This document shows positions 8,240-16,655 of a stretch of 64,000 nucleotides of DNA, in pieces (position 1 is the stretch's first letter; the number at the start of each line of letters is the position of its first letter). The DNA is from Saccharibacillus soli. GTDB taxonomy: Bacteria; Bacillota; Bacilli; Paenibacillales; Paenibacillaceae. Location of the stretch: positions 1,240,001 to 1,304,000 of the forward strand of contig NIOB01000001.1 of NCBI GenBank assembly GCA_002189105.1, given 5' to 3'. Below the pieces are notes generated by a model. That model saw only the letters and a program-made list of their open reading frames with translations, had not been told where the DNA came from and did not search any database. The position numbers were made by a program, and so were the translations under genes.

Positions 8240-8905
8240 ATGAACGGAGTTGCCGACTTTTTCCGAACGTTTGCCGACAGCAGCGGCTTACTGACGCGCG
8301 CGATGCTGCTGACGCTGGAACTGACCGTCGTCTCGATCCTGCTCGGGATCGTAATCGGCCTGTTCTTCGCGCTGCTCAAGCTGTCCAGAATCAAAGGCTT
8401 GGCGTGGATCTCCGACGCCTATATCTATCTGATCCGCGGAACGCCGCTGATCGTGCAGATCTTTATCCTGTACTTCGGTCTCAGCGGGCTCTTCCTGATT
8501 CCGGACTTCTGGGCGGCTTCGTTGGCGCTGGCGTTCCACAACGGCGCTTATATCGCGGAAATCTTCCGCGGCTCGATTCAATCGATCGATAAAGGGCAGA
8601 TGGAAGGCGCGACTTCGCTCGGCATGAAGCGCTCGCTGGCCATGCGCCGCATCATTTTGCCCCAGGCCTTTCGCAGAGCGCTTCCGCCGCTCGGTAACCA
8701 GTTCATCATCGGGCTGAAGGACTCTTCGCTCGCCGCTTTCATCTCGATGAACGAACTGTTCAACGTGGCGACCACGCTGGGCTCGAACAATTTCGACGAA
8801 ATGACGTATCTGATGATTGTGGCGATCTATTACCTCATCCTGGTCGGCCTGCTGACGCTTGCCGTACGCGCGGTAGAGCGCCGGATGGCGGTCAGCGAAC
8901 GTTGA
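8240..8905 (+). CDS. Amino-acid ABC transporter permease (HisM/GlnP family)
   Basis: 221 aa integral membrane subunit with about five hydrophobic segments. The family core is clear: YLIRGTPLIVQIFILYFGL, the HNGAYIAEIFRGSIQSID segment and the EAA-type loop EGATSLGMKRSLAMRRIILPQAFRRALPP that contacts the ATPase. Middle gene of the importer operon, with AGAAGGGAAG upstream of the ATG. Confidence 0.93.
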   Translation: MNGVADFFRTFADSSGLLTRAMLLTLELTVVSILLGIVIGLFFALLKLSRIKGLAWISDAYIYLIRGTPLIVQIFILYFGLSGLFLIPDFWAASLALAFHNGAYIAEIFRGSIQSIDKGQMEGATSLGMKRSLAMRRIILPQAFRRALPPLGNQFIIGLKDSSLAAFISMNELFNVATTLGSNNFDEMTYLMIVAIYYLILVGLLTLAVRAVERRMAVSER

Positions 8906-8946
8906 TCGATCTTCATTTCCAGAATTGATGAAAGCGGGGAATAGCG

Positions 8947-9684
8947 ATGAAAGAAATGATTCGTCTCGAAGGATTAACCAAATCGTTCGGCGAGCTAAAA
9001 GTACTCAAAGGCATCGACCTTTCGGTTGAAGAAAGCGAAGTGGTCTGCCTGGTCGGAGCCAGCGGTTCCGGCAAAAGCACGCTGCTGCGCTGCCTGAATT
9101 TTCTGGAAGAAAGCAGCGGCGGAAAAATTTATATCGAAGGCAAAGCCATCGACCCGAAAACCGACGATCTCAACAAGATCAGGGAGAAGGTCGGCATGGT
9201 GTTCCAGCATTTCAATCTGTTCCCGCATATGACCGTACTGGAGAACGTGATCGAAGCGCCCGTCATGGTCAAAAAAGTACCGAAAGAGCAGGCGATCCGC
9301 GAAGCGAAAGAGCTGCTGCTTAAAGTCGGTCTGGAAGAGAAAGCCGATGTCTATCCGGGCAAGCTATCGGGCGGACAGAAGCAGCGCGTGGCGATCGCCC
9401 GGGCGCTGGCCATGAAGCCGGACATCATGCTGTTCGACGAAGCCACTTCCGCGCTCGATCCCGAGCTGGTCGAAGAAGTACTTCGGACAATGAGGGAGCT
9501 GGCGGAAGAAGGCATGACGATGGTGGTCGTAACCCACGAAATGAACTTCGCGCGGGAAGTTGCGGACACAGTAGTCTTCCTGCACGACGGGACGATCATC
9601 GAGAAAGCGCCGGCTCAGGAATTTTTCAAGAACCCGCGTGAACCACAAACCCAAACCTTTCTGCAGACCGCGACAGTTCGATGA
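8947..9684 (+). CDS. Amino-acid ABC transporter ATP-binding protein (GlnQ family)
   Basis: 245 aa. Drives import by the preceding permease. Walker A GASGSGKST near residues 38-46, Q-loop VFQHFNLFPHMTV, signature LSGGQKQR, Walker B IMLFDEATSALDPELV and the switch His in VVTHEMNFARE are all intact. The C-terminal NPREPQTQTFL is usual for the GlnQ/TcyN group. Start supported by a GCGGGGAATA site. It is convergent with the MerR-type gene; the hairpin at 9730-9808 separates them. Confidence 0.94.
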   Translation: MKEMIRLEGLTKSFGELKVLKGIDLSVEESEVVCLVGASGSGKSTLLRCLNFLEESSGGKIYIEGKAIDPKTDDLNKIREKVGMVFQHFNLFPHMTVLENVIEAPVMVKKVPKEQAIREAKELLLKVGLEEKADVYPGKLSGGQKQRVAIARALAMKPDIMLFDEATSALDPELVEEVLRTMRELAEEGMTMVVVTHEMNFAREVADTVVFLHDGTIIEKAPAQEFFKNPREPQTQTFLQTATVR

Positions 9685-9729
9685 TCGTCTGAGTGCGGCT
9701 GTTTATCAGAAGCCTTTTTGGATAACCTG

Positions 9730-9808
9730 TCGAAAAACGGATCGACTCGTCGCTTCGCTCGTCCCCTGTCTTCCATCGGAAGTCGGGGGCGGCCGAAGCG
9801 TTTTTCGA
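9730..9808. terminator. Extended inverted repeat between convergent genes
   Basis: The ends TCGAAAAACG (9730-9739) and CGTTTTTCGA (9799-9808) pair perfectly, and the interior can fold further (CTTCC/GGAAG with flanking CCCC/GGGG). The A and T runs in the arms and its position between two gene ends suggest a bidirectional terminator. Confidence 0.5.
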
Positions 9809-9812
9809 TTGG

Positions 9813-10559
9813 CTAAGAAGTCTCATGCCTTTCTTTCTCCAACATTTCCGCGTAGTTCACGACCGCCGCAATACCTCGATACTGCAGTTCCAGCCTTCGA
9901 TCCAGCTTTTCGAGCGCGATGCGAAACGACTTTTCCACGGCTGTGAGGTTATGGGTGTCCAGATCTTCGAGCAGCTTTTTCATATTTTCGATAAAATACA
10001 CCGTTCGGCGCAGACTGCTGATGACGACGATCCGCCGCAGCTCCCGTGCGCCGAAGATTCGGTAGCCGCTCTGAAGATCTCGGGCGGGGGAGATCAGTCC
10101 TTCCGCTTCCCAATGGCGGATAGCCGAAGCTTTGACCCCCGCCATCTCCGCCACGTCACGGATCGTCATGTGTTCGCTGATGCGCCGTCCGTTGTATCGG
10201 GAAAAATCCGCCTGCGCAAGCAGCTGCATCATCTCCTTAACCCGCCGCTTTTCTTCCTGTACGGCGGCCTGCTGTTCGTTGATTAACCAGAACGCGCCGA
10301 CATTGTCTCCGCTTCGAATTCGTTTCATTACGTCATAGGCAATCTGTACGCTGCAGCCTTTGAGCAGCGCGCGAAGCGCTTCGAAAGCTCGGATATGCGC
10401 TTCCCGGTACACTCGGCGATTCAGGCCTTTCCTCGGAACCTCGGGAATCAACTCCAGCTGCTCATAGCGGCGCAGCGTCGTGGTACTGACATTCAGTCTT
10501 TTGGAAGCCTGCAGCGGCGTCCAGTCCGCTTCTGCTATATCCTTTTCCTGCTCGTTCAT
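9813..10559 (-). CDS. Transcriptional regulator with two MerR-type HTH domains
   Basis: 248 aa. The N-terminal part (about 13-80; WTPLQASKRLNVSTTTLRRYE, GLNRRVYREAHI) is a winged-helix MerR domain. A second one follows at about 130-195 (MTIRDVAEMAGVKASAIRHWE, GLISPARDLQSGYRIF), after a coiled-coil-like linker. The C-terminus is helical with no metal-binding Cys cluster, so a metal sensor is unlikely. MerR proteins normally have one DNA-binding domain per chain and dimerise, so this looks like a tandem arrangement in one polypeptide. It is divergent from the UvrA-like gene, which it probably controls through the repeats at 10586-10609. Confidence 0.85.
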   Translation of the reverse strand: MNEQEKDIAEADWTPLQASKRLNVSTTTLRRYEQLELIPEVPRKGLNRRVYREAHIRAFEALRALLKGCSVQIAYDVMKRIRSGDNVGAFWLINEQQAAVQEEKRRVKEMMQLLAQADFSRYNGRRISEHMTIRDVAEMAGVKASAIRHWEAEGLISPARDLQSGYRIFGARELRRIVVISSLRRTVYFIENMKKLLEDLDTHNLTAVEKSFRIALEKLDRRLELQYRGIAAVVNYAEMLEKERHETS

Positions 10560-10585
10560 CTTGCAGCCTCCCGTTCATCCATTCC

Positions 10586-10609
10586 AACCTTCAAGTCAAA
10601 CCTTCAAGT
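10586..10609. promoter_or_regulatory. Tandem 11-bp direct repeat, candidate operator
   Basis: AACCTTCAAGT occurs twice, 13 bp apart (10586-10596 and 10599-10609), in the 172-bp gap between the double-MerR regulator and the UvrA-like gene. On the minus strand the copies read ACTTGAAGGTT, resembling -35-type DNA in MerR-controlled promoters. Identical, evenly spaced half sites would suit a protein with two tandem DNA-binding domains. Confidence 0.45.
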
Positions 10610-10731
10610 GCTACGGCAAGTTTAACATGTCCAGAAGCTTGCAGTTAAAGCCTTTTTTGCCTTTGAAACGAAAGATTGCATGAATGTTGTATGATCGATT
10701 ACAGTACAGCAGTCAGAGGAGGCGAAGCAGC

Positions 10732-13233
10732 ATGATGAACATTCAGGTGCAGGGAGCGCGGGAAGGAAATCTCAAAGGGATCGATCTCGAGATCCCACGC
10801 GGCAAAATGACCGTATTTACCGGCCTATCGGGTTCCGGTAAATCGACGCTGGTGGACATGATCGTTCAGGAATGTCAAAGGCAGTATCTCGAGACGCTTG
10901 GGATGGAAGGGATTCGCAAGCCTCAGGTGGATGCCATCCGCAATCTGTCGCCAGCTGTACAGATCGTGCAGCAGGAAACGAATCGGAATCCCCGTTCTAC
11001 CGTGGGAACCAAGACGGACATCTACACGAATCTGCGTATGATCTATGAGAAGCTGGGAGTGCGCATTTGTCCGCACTGCGGCGAATCCATCTCGGCGGCA
11101 GAATGTCGGGAAGAGACGGTGAAGCAGAATGGCGAATTTCATGTCTATATGGATTGCAGCCGATGCGGACAGCGAATGGACAAGCTGACTCGAACCCATT
11201 TTTCCTACAATACCCAAGAGGGAGCCTGCCCGCGATGCGAAGGTTTGGGCCATGTACTCCATATTCTGCCGGAGCGCTGCGTCGATGAGTCGCGTTCTCC
11301 GGAAGAGGGTGGCGTAATAACCTGGGGGCAGAGCAGTTATCAGGCGTATCAGATCGATGTATTCTATAAGGCGCTGCGTCATTTTGAGACTCCGGTTGAA
11401 CCTCGTACCCCGATTCAAGAGTATCCCGATGGTGCGAAGCTGCTGCTCTATCATGGAACGGATTCCGCGCAGGTGAAGGCGGCTTTTCCCCAGATTAATG
11501 CTCCCAAAAGTGTCTCTGCCGGAAAATTTGAAGGCGTGCTGACGACCTTATGGCGGCGACTGTCGGAAAAAGGTGGAGATTCCAAAGAAGCGGAAGTTTT
11601 CTTTGGCTCGGTGACCTGCCCGGACTGTGGCGGTGAGCGTCTGAATGAACAGAGCCGCAGCGTGACCGTTGGGCAGGTGAGGCTGCCGCAGCTCAGTCAA
11701 TTGTCGCTGGAGCAGCTGGCGGATTGGGTACACGGACTTAACCAATCGCTGGGAACGGCGGAGCGGGAGCCTGCCGAGATCTATCTGAACGATCTACGAA
11801 CCAAGTTAAATCGACTCATGCGAACAGGTCTGGGTTATCTGTCGATCGACCGGCAGATGATGACCTTGTCCGGTGGGGAAAGTCAGCGTGTGCGTATGGC
11901 GGCAGCCCTCGATTCCGATCTCACAGGCATCCTGTATATTCTCGACGAACCCACCGCCGGCCTGCACCCCAGCGATACGGAGGGTGTGATTGCCATGCTG
12001 CGTAGACTCCGGGATCTGGGCAATACGCTGCTGGTCATTGAGCACGACACGGACGTCATGAACGCCGCAGACCATCTGATCGATATGGGGCCGGGCGCCG
12101 GACGTCATGGAGGCGAGGTCATCGGCAGCGGAACCCTGGATGAATTGAAACGGCATCCAACGTCGGTCACAGGGCAGTACATGAATCGACTGGCGGAAGC
12201 GCAGGCGGCGGCAGACCTCGGGATTCACTCGCCGGGAGGCGCACAGATCCGCAGACGAACGGTGGAGAACCAAGCGGTGATCGGTATTGAAGGAGCATCG
12301 CTCCATAATCTGGATGATGTCCATGTCTCATTTCCCACTGAGTGTCTGACCGTCGTGACTGGCGTATCGGGTTCGGGCAAGTCCTCGCTAATCTTCGGCG
12401 TCCTGGCTGAAGTCGGTAATCACCCGGCAGCCAGCCGAATCATCGGACTTGAAGGGTTCGAGAAAATCGTCAGTATTCGACAGACACAAATCTCCCGAAT
12501 GAAACGTTCCAATGTAGCGACCTATTCGGGTGTGTACGGGGACATCCGCAAGCTGTTTGGTTCGCTGGAACAAGCCAAGGCTTCCGGCTTGTCGGCACGC
12601 AGCTTTTCGTTCAATACGGCAGACGGGCGCTGTGACAACTGCGAAGGACTTGGCACCGTCACAAGCCATATGCTCTTTTTCCAAAATATTGAGGTGATCT
12701 GCCCGGTATGCGGGGGGCGTCAGTTCCAGGATCATGTGCTTGCGATTGAGTATCAAGGGCGTTCCATCCACGATGTATTGAAGTCTTCCGTGGAGGAAGC
12801 TGCCGAACTCTTCCGATCTCATGCCCGGATCAGCCGCGTGCTGAATCTGCTTCAGGATGTAGGTCTGGAATACCTGGAGCTGGGGCAGACGCTGACAACC
12901 CTGTCGGGTGGGGAAGGGCAGCGCTTGAAGCTGGCAGCAGAGCTGCTCGGTGCGAAGGGTAAACGGATCTTGTACCTGATGGACGAACCCACTTCGGGTC
13001 TTCATCCGCTCGATACCGAACATTTCCTGACGCTGCTTCACCGGATGGTCGATAGTGGGCATACGGTCATTGTCGTGGAGCACAATCTTCAACTGATCGA
13101 AGCCGCAGACTGGATTGTCGATCTTGGACCGGAAGGCGGAGTGCGCGGGGGGAAAGTAGTCTTCTCGGGCACACCTGAACAGATGCAGGCCATTGGAACA
13201 ACTGCTACCGCTCGGCATCTGCGAATGTCATAG
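10732..13233 (+). CDS. UvrA-like (class II) ABC ATPase
   Basis: 833 aa from the ATG at 10732, which has AGAGGAGG at 10715-10722; an ATG 48 bases earlier lacks a ribosome site. Two ABC modules are present: Walker A GLSGSGKST at residues 31-39 with signature LSGGESQR, and a second GVSGSGKSS with LSGGEGQR. Zinc-binding cysteine pairs appear as CPHC, CSRC, CPRC, CDNC and CPVC. The length is ~100 aa below housekeeping UvrA, fitting the class that lacks the UvrB-interaction region; some such proteins (DrrC type) protect against DNA-binding drugs. It probably acts on drug-bound DNA rather than in normal excision repair. The divergent double-MerR protein suggests inducible expression. Confidence 0.88.
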   Translation: MMNIQVQGAREGNLKGIDLEIPRGKMTVFTGLSGSGKSTLVDMIVQECQRQYLETLGMEGIRKPQVDAIRNLSPAVQIVQQETNRNPRSTVGTKTDIYTNLRMIYEKLGVRICPHCGESISAAECREETVKQNGEFHVYMDCSRCGQRMDKLTRTHFSYNTQEGACPRCEGLGHVLHILPERCVDESRSPEEGGVITWGQSSYQAYQIDVFYKALRHFETPVEPRTPIQEYPDGAKLLLYHGTDSAQVKAAFPQINAPKSVSAGKFEGVLTTLWRRLSEKGGDSKEAEVFFGSVTCPDCGGERLNEQSRSVTVGQVRLPQLSQLSLEQLADWVHGLNQSLGTAEREPAEIYLNDLRTKLNRLMRTGLGYLSIDRQMMTLSGGESQRVRMAAALDSDLTGILYILDEPTAGLHPSDTEGVIAMLRRLRDLGNTLLVIEHDTDVMNAADHLIDMGPGAGRHGGEVIGSGTLDELKRHPTSVTGQYMNRLAEAQAAADLGIHSPGGAQIRRRTVENQAVIGIEGASLHNLDDVHVSFPTECLTVVTGVSGSGKSSLIFGVLAEVGNHPAASRIIGLEGFEKIVSIRQTQISRMKRSNVATYSGVYGDIRKLFGSLEQAKASGLSARSFSFNTADGRCDNCEGLGTVTSHMLFFQNIEVICPVCGGRQFQDHVLAIEYQGRSIHDVLKSSVEEAAELFRSHARISRVLNLLQDVGLEYLELGQTLTTLSGGEGQRLKLAAELLGAKGKRILYLMDEPTSGLHPLDTEHFLTLLHRMVDSGHTVIVVEHNLQLIEAADWIVDLGPEGGVRGGKVVFSGTPEQMQAIGTTATARHLRMS

Positions 13234-13266
13234 GCTCATGAGGAGAAGTAAAGCTGCAATCTATGA

Positions 13267-13300
13267 TTGTTAACCTAATTTATAAATTTAAAGTTTACAA
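13267..13300. promoter_or_regulatory. BirA (biotin repressor) operator
   Basis: Inverted repeat TTGTTAACC (13267-13275), 16 bp of A/T, then AGTTTACAA (13292-13300). It matches the Firmicute BirA site (TTGTTAAC arms, ~15-bp spacer) and lies just upstream of bioY. Its right arm covers the -35 box at 13294, so biotin-bound BirA would block transcription of the bioY-ecf operon. Confidence 0.85.
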
Positions 13301-13322
13301 TAGAAAGACGACAAGCTATACT
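13294..13322 (+). promoter_or_regulatory. Promoter of bioY operon
   Basis: TTTACA (13294-13299), exactly 17 bp, then TATACT (13317-13322): a good sigma-A promoter. The transcript would start near 13329, about 68 nt before the bioY start codon. Confidence 0.7.
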
Positions 13323-13396
13323 GGTGAAGGTTAAGCGCGGGTAGACATCTGGTGTGACCAAGCGCTTCATCTTATTTGACGCTGGAGGGTATTCGA

Positions 13397-13951
13397 TTGA
13401 AAACGAAAGAAATGGTCTATTCCGCCTTATTCGCTGCACTGATTGCAGTGCTGGGGATGATTCCACCGATTCCGCTGGGCTTTATCCCCGTACCCATCAC
13501 GCTTCAGACATTGGGCATCATGCTGGCTGGCGGGTTTCTGGGCAAAAAGGGCGGCGCGATCAGCTTGATTTTGTTCATTGTACTGGTAGCGATTGGACTG
13601 CCGATTCTGTCCGGCGGTCGCGGAGGGCTTGCGCCGCTGTTGGGACCAACAGCCGGTTATATTTTTAGCTGGCCGATTGCGGCTTTCTGCATCGGATGGG
13701 CGGCAGAGAAGGTATGGCCCTCGCTGAAGACCTGGAAGCTGATTGGGGTTAACGTCATCTTCGGGGTCATTCTGGTCAATCTGATCGGTGCCACCGTGAT
13801 GGCGTTGATTACACACACACCGGTCTGGACAGGATTAACCGCTTCGCTGGTCTTCCTGCCTGGTGATTGCATCAAAGCGGTACTGGCCGCTATCGTCATC
13901 GTACAGGCTCGGGCGGTTAGTCCGGTAGAAGAGAAAGTGCTGGGTGCATAA
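13397..13951 (+). CDS. bioY: Biotin ECF transporter substrate-binding (S) component BioY
   Basis: 184 aa membrane protein that captures biotin. About six hydrophobic segments are visible, with the family patterns PLGFIPVPITLQTLGIMLAG, the GGRGGLAPLLGPTAGYIFSWP loop and the C-terminal FLPGDCIKAVLAA. I choose the TTG at 13397 because CTGGAGGG ends 7 bp upstream; an in-frame TTG at 13376 lacks such a site. Controlled by the BirA operator at 13267-13300. It is followed by its own energising module, so this operon should encode a complete biotin importer. Confidence 0.95.
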   Translation: MKTKEMVYSALFAALIAVLGMIPPIPLGFIPVPITLQTLGIMLAGGFLGKKGGAISLILFIVLVAIGLPILSGGRGGLAPLLGPTAGYIFSWPIAAFCIGWAAEKVWPSLKTWKLIGVNVIFGVILVNLIGATVMALITHTPVWTGLTASLVFLPGDCIKAVLAAIVIVQARAVSPVEEKVLGA

Positions 13952-14018
13952 GCCCCAGCTTTTTCTGCCTGTCACAAAAAAGACTGCCCCATACTACAGA
14001 TAGAAAAGATGATGGCAC

Positions 14019-14834
14019 ATGTTGGAATTTAGAGACGTTTCTTTTCATTATCACAAAGATAAACCCATACTTCGCGGCGTTGACTTTTCCCTGGCCGCTG
14101 GCGAATTTGTATGCGTGGTCGGTCGTAATGGCTGCGGCAAATCCACATTGGCTCGACTGACAAACGGACTGGCGCAGCCTCGTGGGGGAAAGGTATTTGT
14201 AAACGGGCTGAATCCTGCGATTCCCGCCGATCTTCCTGCCATTCGGCAGCAGGTAGGCTTCATTTTTCAGAATCCGGATGACCAGTTTATCACGTCAAGC
14301 GTGAGCGACGAGATCGTTTTTGGTCTGGAGAACATGCGCGTGCCGCGCGAAGAGATGGATGAACGGATCAGGCAGGCGCTGCTCGCCGTCGATCTGACCG
14401 ACTATGCGCATGCCGCTCCCCATGAGTTGTCCGGCGGACAAAAACAGCGGGCGGCTGTGGCAGCTGTGTTGGCCATGCGTCCGAACCTGGTCATTTTTGA
14501 TGAAGCCACTTCGATGCTGGACCCGCGGGGCAGGAGCCGTATGCTGGCGTTAATGCAGTCGCTGCATCAGCAGGGGATGACTTTACTGCACATCACGCAT
14601 CATATGGACGAAGTGATGGCTGCGCAGCGGGTCCTGCTGCTCGATCAGGGGAAGATCGCCTTTGATGGTACGCCCGCCAACTTGTTTGCAGGTTCTCTGC
14701 CGCAATCTTATGGTATGGAAAAACCTTTTTCCATTCGTGTACATGAGGCGCTGGGTTGGACAGGAACCCCAGTCTTCGATTGGAAGGAGCGTGCACGCCT
14801 GGCATGGAAGCTAAAAGGATGGAAGCCGCAATGA
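14019..14834 (+). CDS. ecfA1: ECF transporter ATPase EcfA (first copy)
   Basis: 271 aa cytoplasmic ATPase of the energy-coupling module. Walker A GRNGCGKST, Q-loop FIFQNPDDQFI (diagnostic of the EcfA/CbiO group), signature LSGGQKQR, Walker B LVIFDEATSMLDP and the switch His (HITHHMDE) are all intact. No terminator is evident in the 67 bp after bioY, so it should be in the same transcript. It pairs with the next gene to form a heterodimer. Confidence 0.93.
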   Translation: MLEFRDVSFHYHKDKPILRGVDFSLAAGEFVCVVGRNGCGKSTLARLTNGLAQPRGGKVFVNGLNPAIPADLPAIRQQVGFIFQNPDDQFITSSVSDEIVFGLENMRVPREEMDERIRQALLAVDLTDYAHAAPHELSGGQKQRAAVAAVLAMRPNLVIFDEATSMLDPRGRSRMLALMQSLHQQGMTLLHITHHMDEVMAAQRVLLLDQGKIAFDGTPANLFAGSLPQSYGMEKPFSIRVHEALGWTGTPVFDWKERARLAWKLKGWKPQ

Positions 14835-15700
14835 AGGGGAAGTATGCGCTGCGTGATGTAGAAGTGACGCTGAACGGCCGCCTTGTACTCCAATCGATCA
14901 CTTGCACCCTGCACGAAGGACGTTGGAGTTCGCTGATCGGGCAGACGGGTGCGGGCAAATCGACGCTGGCTCGTCTGTTCAAGGGGCTGCTGCCCGAATT
15001 TGGGGGCGAATATCTGCTGTCCGGTCAGCCCGTGCCCCGCAATCGCAAAGGAGCCTTGCTGCCGCTCCCAGACGTCGGTTTTGTGTTTCAATATCCGGAG
15101 CATCAGATTTTTGAGACAACGGTTGAGCGGGAACTATCTTTTTCCCTGCGCATGAGCGGAGCTGGAGCGGCGGAGATTAGAGAAGCGATTCAGCGCATCC
15201 TGCCCAGAGTTGGCTTGACTGAAGAACTGCTGCCGCTATCGCCGCTGCGATTGAGCGGCGGACAGAAGCGCCGAGTCGCTATTGCTTCCGTCCTGCTCAC
15301 CCAGCCGCGCTTGCTGATTCTGGATGAACCGACCGCTGCCTTGGACCCGGCTGGCCGACATTCGCTGCTGGGGCTGCTCAAGTCCTGGCAGCACGAGGGA
15401 GAAGGGGAGCGTTCGATCTTGTTCATCTCGCATCAGATGGAAGATGTGGCGGAATATTCCGATGAGGTGCTCCTGTTGGATGCCGGACGTTTGCGTGGAC
15501 AATTTTCCGCAGATGAATGGTTTCTTCGTCAGAATGATCGGTTGGAAGCCGCAGGATTAAGGCTTCCCGAGCCGATCCAGCTGCTCCGTCTGACCGAAGA
15601 GTTATCCGGGCAGAAAATCGAGTCCAGCAGCTGCCGGGAAGAGGATGTCCTGAATGCGGTGCAGGCCGTGTGGCAGTCGAGGAGAATGAACGATGCCTAA
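14831..15700 (+). CDS. ecfA2: ECF transporter ATPase EcfA' (second copy)
   Basis: 289 aa. The frame opens earlier, but the ATG at 14831 forms an ATGA overlap with the stop of the first ATPase and gives the expected N-terminus (MKGKYALRDVEV); ATGs at 14819 or 14804 cannot be excluded. Walker A GQTGAGKST, Q-loop FVFQYPEHQIF, signature LSGGQKRR, Walker B LLILDEPTAALDP and switch ISHQMED are complete. The 8-base overlap with ecfT suggests coupled translation of the module. Confidence 0.92.
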   Translation: MKGKYALRDVEVTLNGRLVLQSITCTLHEGRWSSLIGQTGAGKSTLARLFKGLLPEFGGEYLLSGQPVPRNRKGALLPLPDVGFVFQYPEHQIFETTVERELSFSLRMSGAGAAEIREAIQRILPRVGLTEELLPLSPLRLSGGQKRRVAIASVLLTQPRLLILDEPTAALDPAGRHSLLGLLKSWQHEGEGERSILFISHQMEDVAEYSDEVLLLDAGRLRGQFSADEWFLRQNDRLEAAGLRLPEPIQLLRLTEELSGQKIESSSCREEDVLNAVQAVWQSRRMNDA

Positions 15701-16487
15701 TGCTGCTCTAATCGGTCAATTTATCCCGCGAGATTCGATTATTCATCGCCTGGACCCTCGCACGAAACTAGTGGGTATGGTGCTGATAATGATCGCGCTG
15801 CTTCATCTGCATCATTGGATCGGCTATGGACTGGCGAGTCTTGTGGTGCTGGCTGCAGCCGGCATGTCGAAGTTTGCGCCGCGTTTGCTTCTGCGGGGGC
15901 TGTTTCCGGTTCTGCCCATTTTGATTTTCACGCTGCTCTATCCGGTCTTTTTTGGAGGCGGTGATACGATCTGGGCGACTTATGGATGGCTCGTTATTCG
16001 AGCAGAAGGGATTCAGGAAGGGGTACGTCTGGTATGGCGGATTCTGCTGATGATTCTGCTGGCCTCCGTGCTGACCGGAACAACACGTCCGCTGTCCTTG
16101 GCGCAGGGGCTTGAGACAATGCTGAAGCCGCTGTCTCGTATCGGCGTTCCTGTCGAACAGTTTGCACTGATGATTGTCATCGCCATTCGTTTCATTCCAA
16201 CCATTGGCGAGGAACTGGACCGGATTCTGCTGGCTCAAAAGGCCAGAGGCCATGATCTTTCAGCCATGCCGCCCGCCAAGCGTTTATTGGCTTTCATTCC
16301 GATCTTGATTCCGCTGCTGGTGACCACGGTGCAGCGCGCCGAACAGCTGTCGCTGGCGATTGAAGCAAGGGGCTACGGCGATGGACGAGGCCGAACCACC
16401 TATCGTCCGTTGGCTTTTGCCGCACGGGATTATGGAGCGATGGGACTGCTCTTGGTGATGGCGGCAACCTTATGGCTGGCGGGTTAA
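15693..16487 (+). CDS. ecfT: ECF transporter transmembrane component EcfT
   Basis: 264 aa membrane scaffold linking the S component to both ATPases. It starts with the conserved HRLDPRTKLVGM, has about five hydrophobic segments, and carries the two coupling-helix Ala-Arg-Gly motifs (AQKARGHDL and AIEARGYGDGRGR) that contact the ATPases. In many Firmicutes one such module is shared by scattered S components; here it is in one operon with bioY under BirA. It might still serve other S proteins. Confidence 0.94.
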   Translation: MPNAALIGQFIPRDSIIHRLDPRTKLVGMVLIMIALLHLHHWIGYGLASLVVLAAAGMSKFAPRLLLRGLFPVLPILIFTLLYPVFFGGGDTIWATYGWLVIRAEGIQEGVRLVWRILLMILLASVLTGTTRPLSLAQGLETMLKPLSRIGVPVEQFALMIVIAIRFIPTIGEELDRILLAQKARGHDLSAMPPAKRLLAFIPILIPLLVTTVQRAEQLSLAIEARGYGDGRGRTTYRPLAFAARDYGAMGLLLVMAATLWLAG

Positions 16488-16565
16488 CAGGGATGAGAGG
16501 ACTGCGATAGGCCATGTGATTGGGTTGGTGAGTGGACACCAGAGACTGCGATTGGACACACCTGC

Positions 16566-16602
16566 ACGAAGAAGCATCCGGAGTGTCCGGATGCTTCTTC
16601 GT
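16566..16602. terminator. Strong hairpin between convergent ecfT and EamA genes
   Basis: A perfect 17-bp stem (ACGAAGAAGCATCCGGA and its complement) with a three-base loop at 16583-16585. There is no T tract on either side, so it would end transcription less efficiently than a classical terminator, but its place between two gene ends supports that role. Confidence 0.55.
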
Positions 16603-16655
16603 CTAGGATTCCAATTCCATGCAGAAGAGTCTGGCTGACGCCTGGGGCAATACGT

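Noticed and set aside
9936-10286. Plus-strand open frames within the MerR-type gene
   Set aside because: They are antisense to clear HTH motifs and show no family features or ribosome sites.
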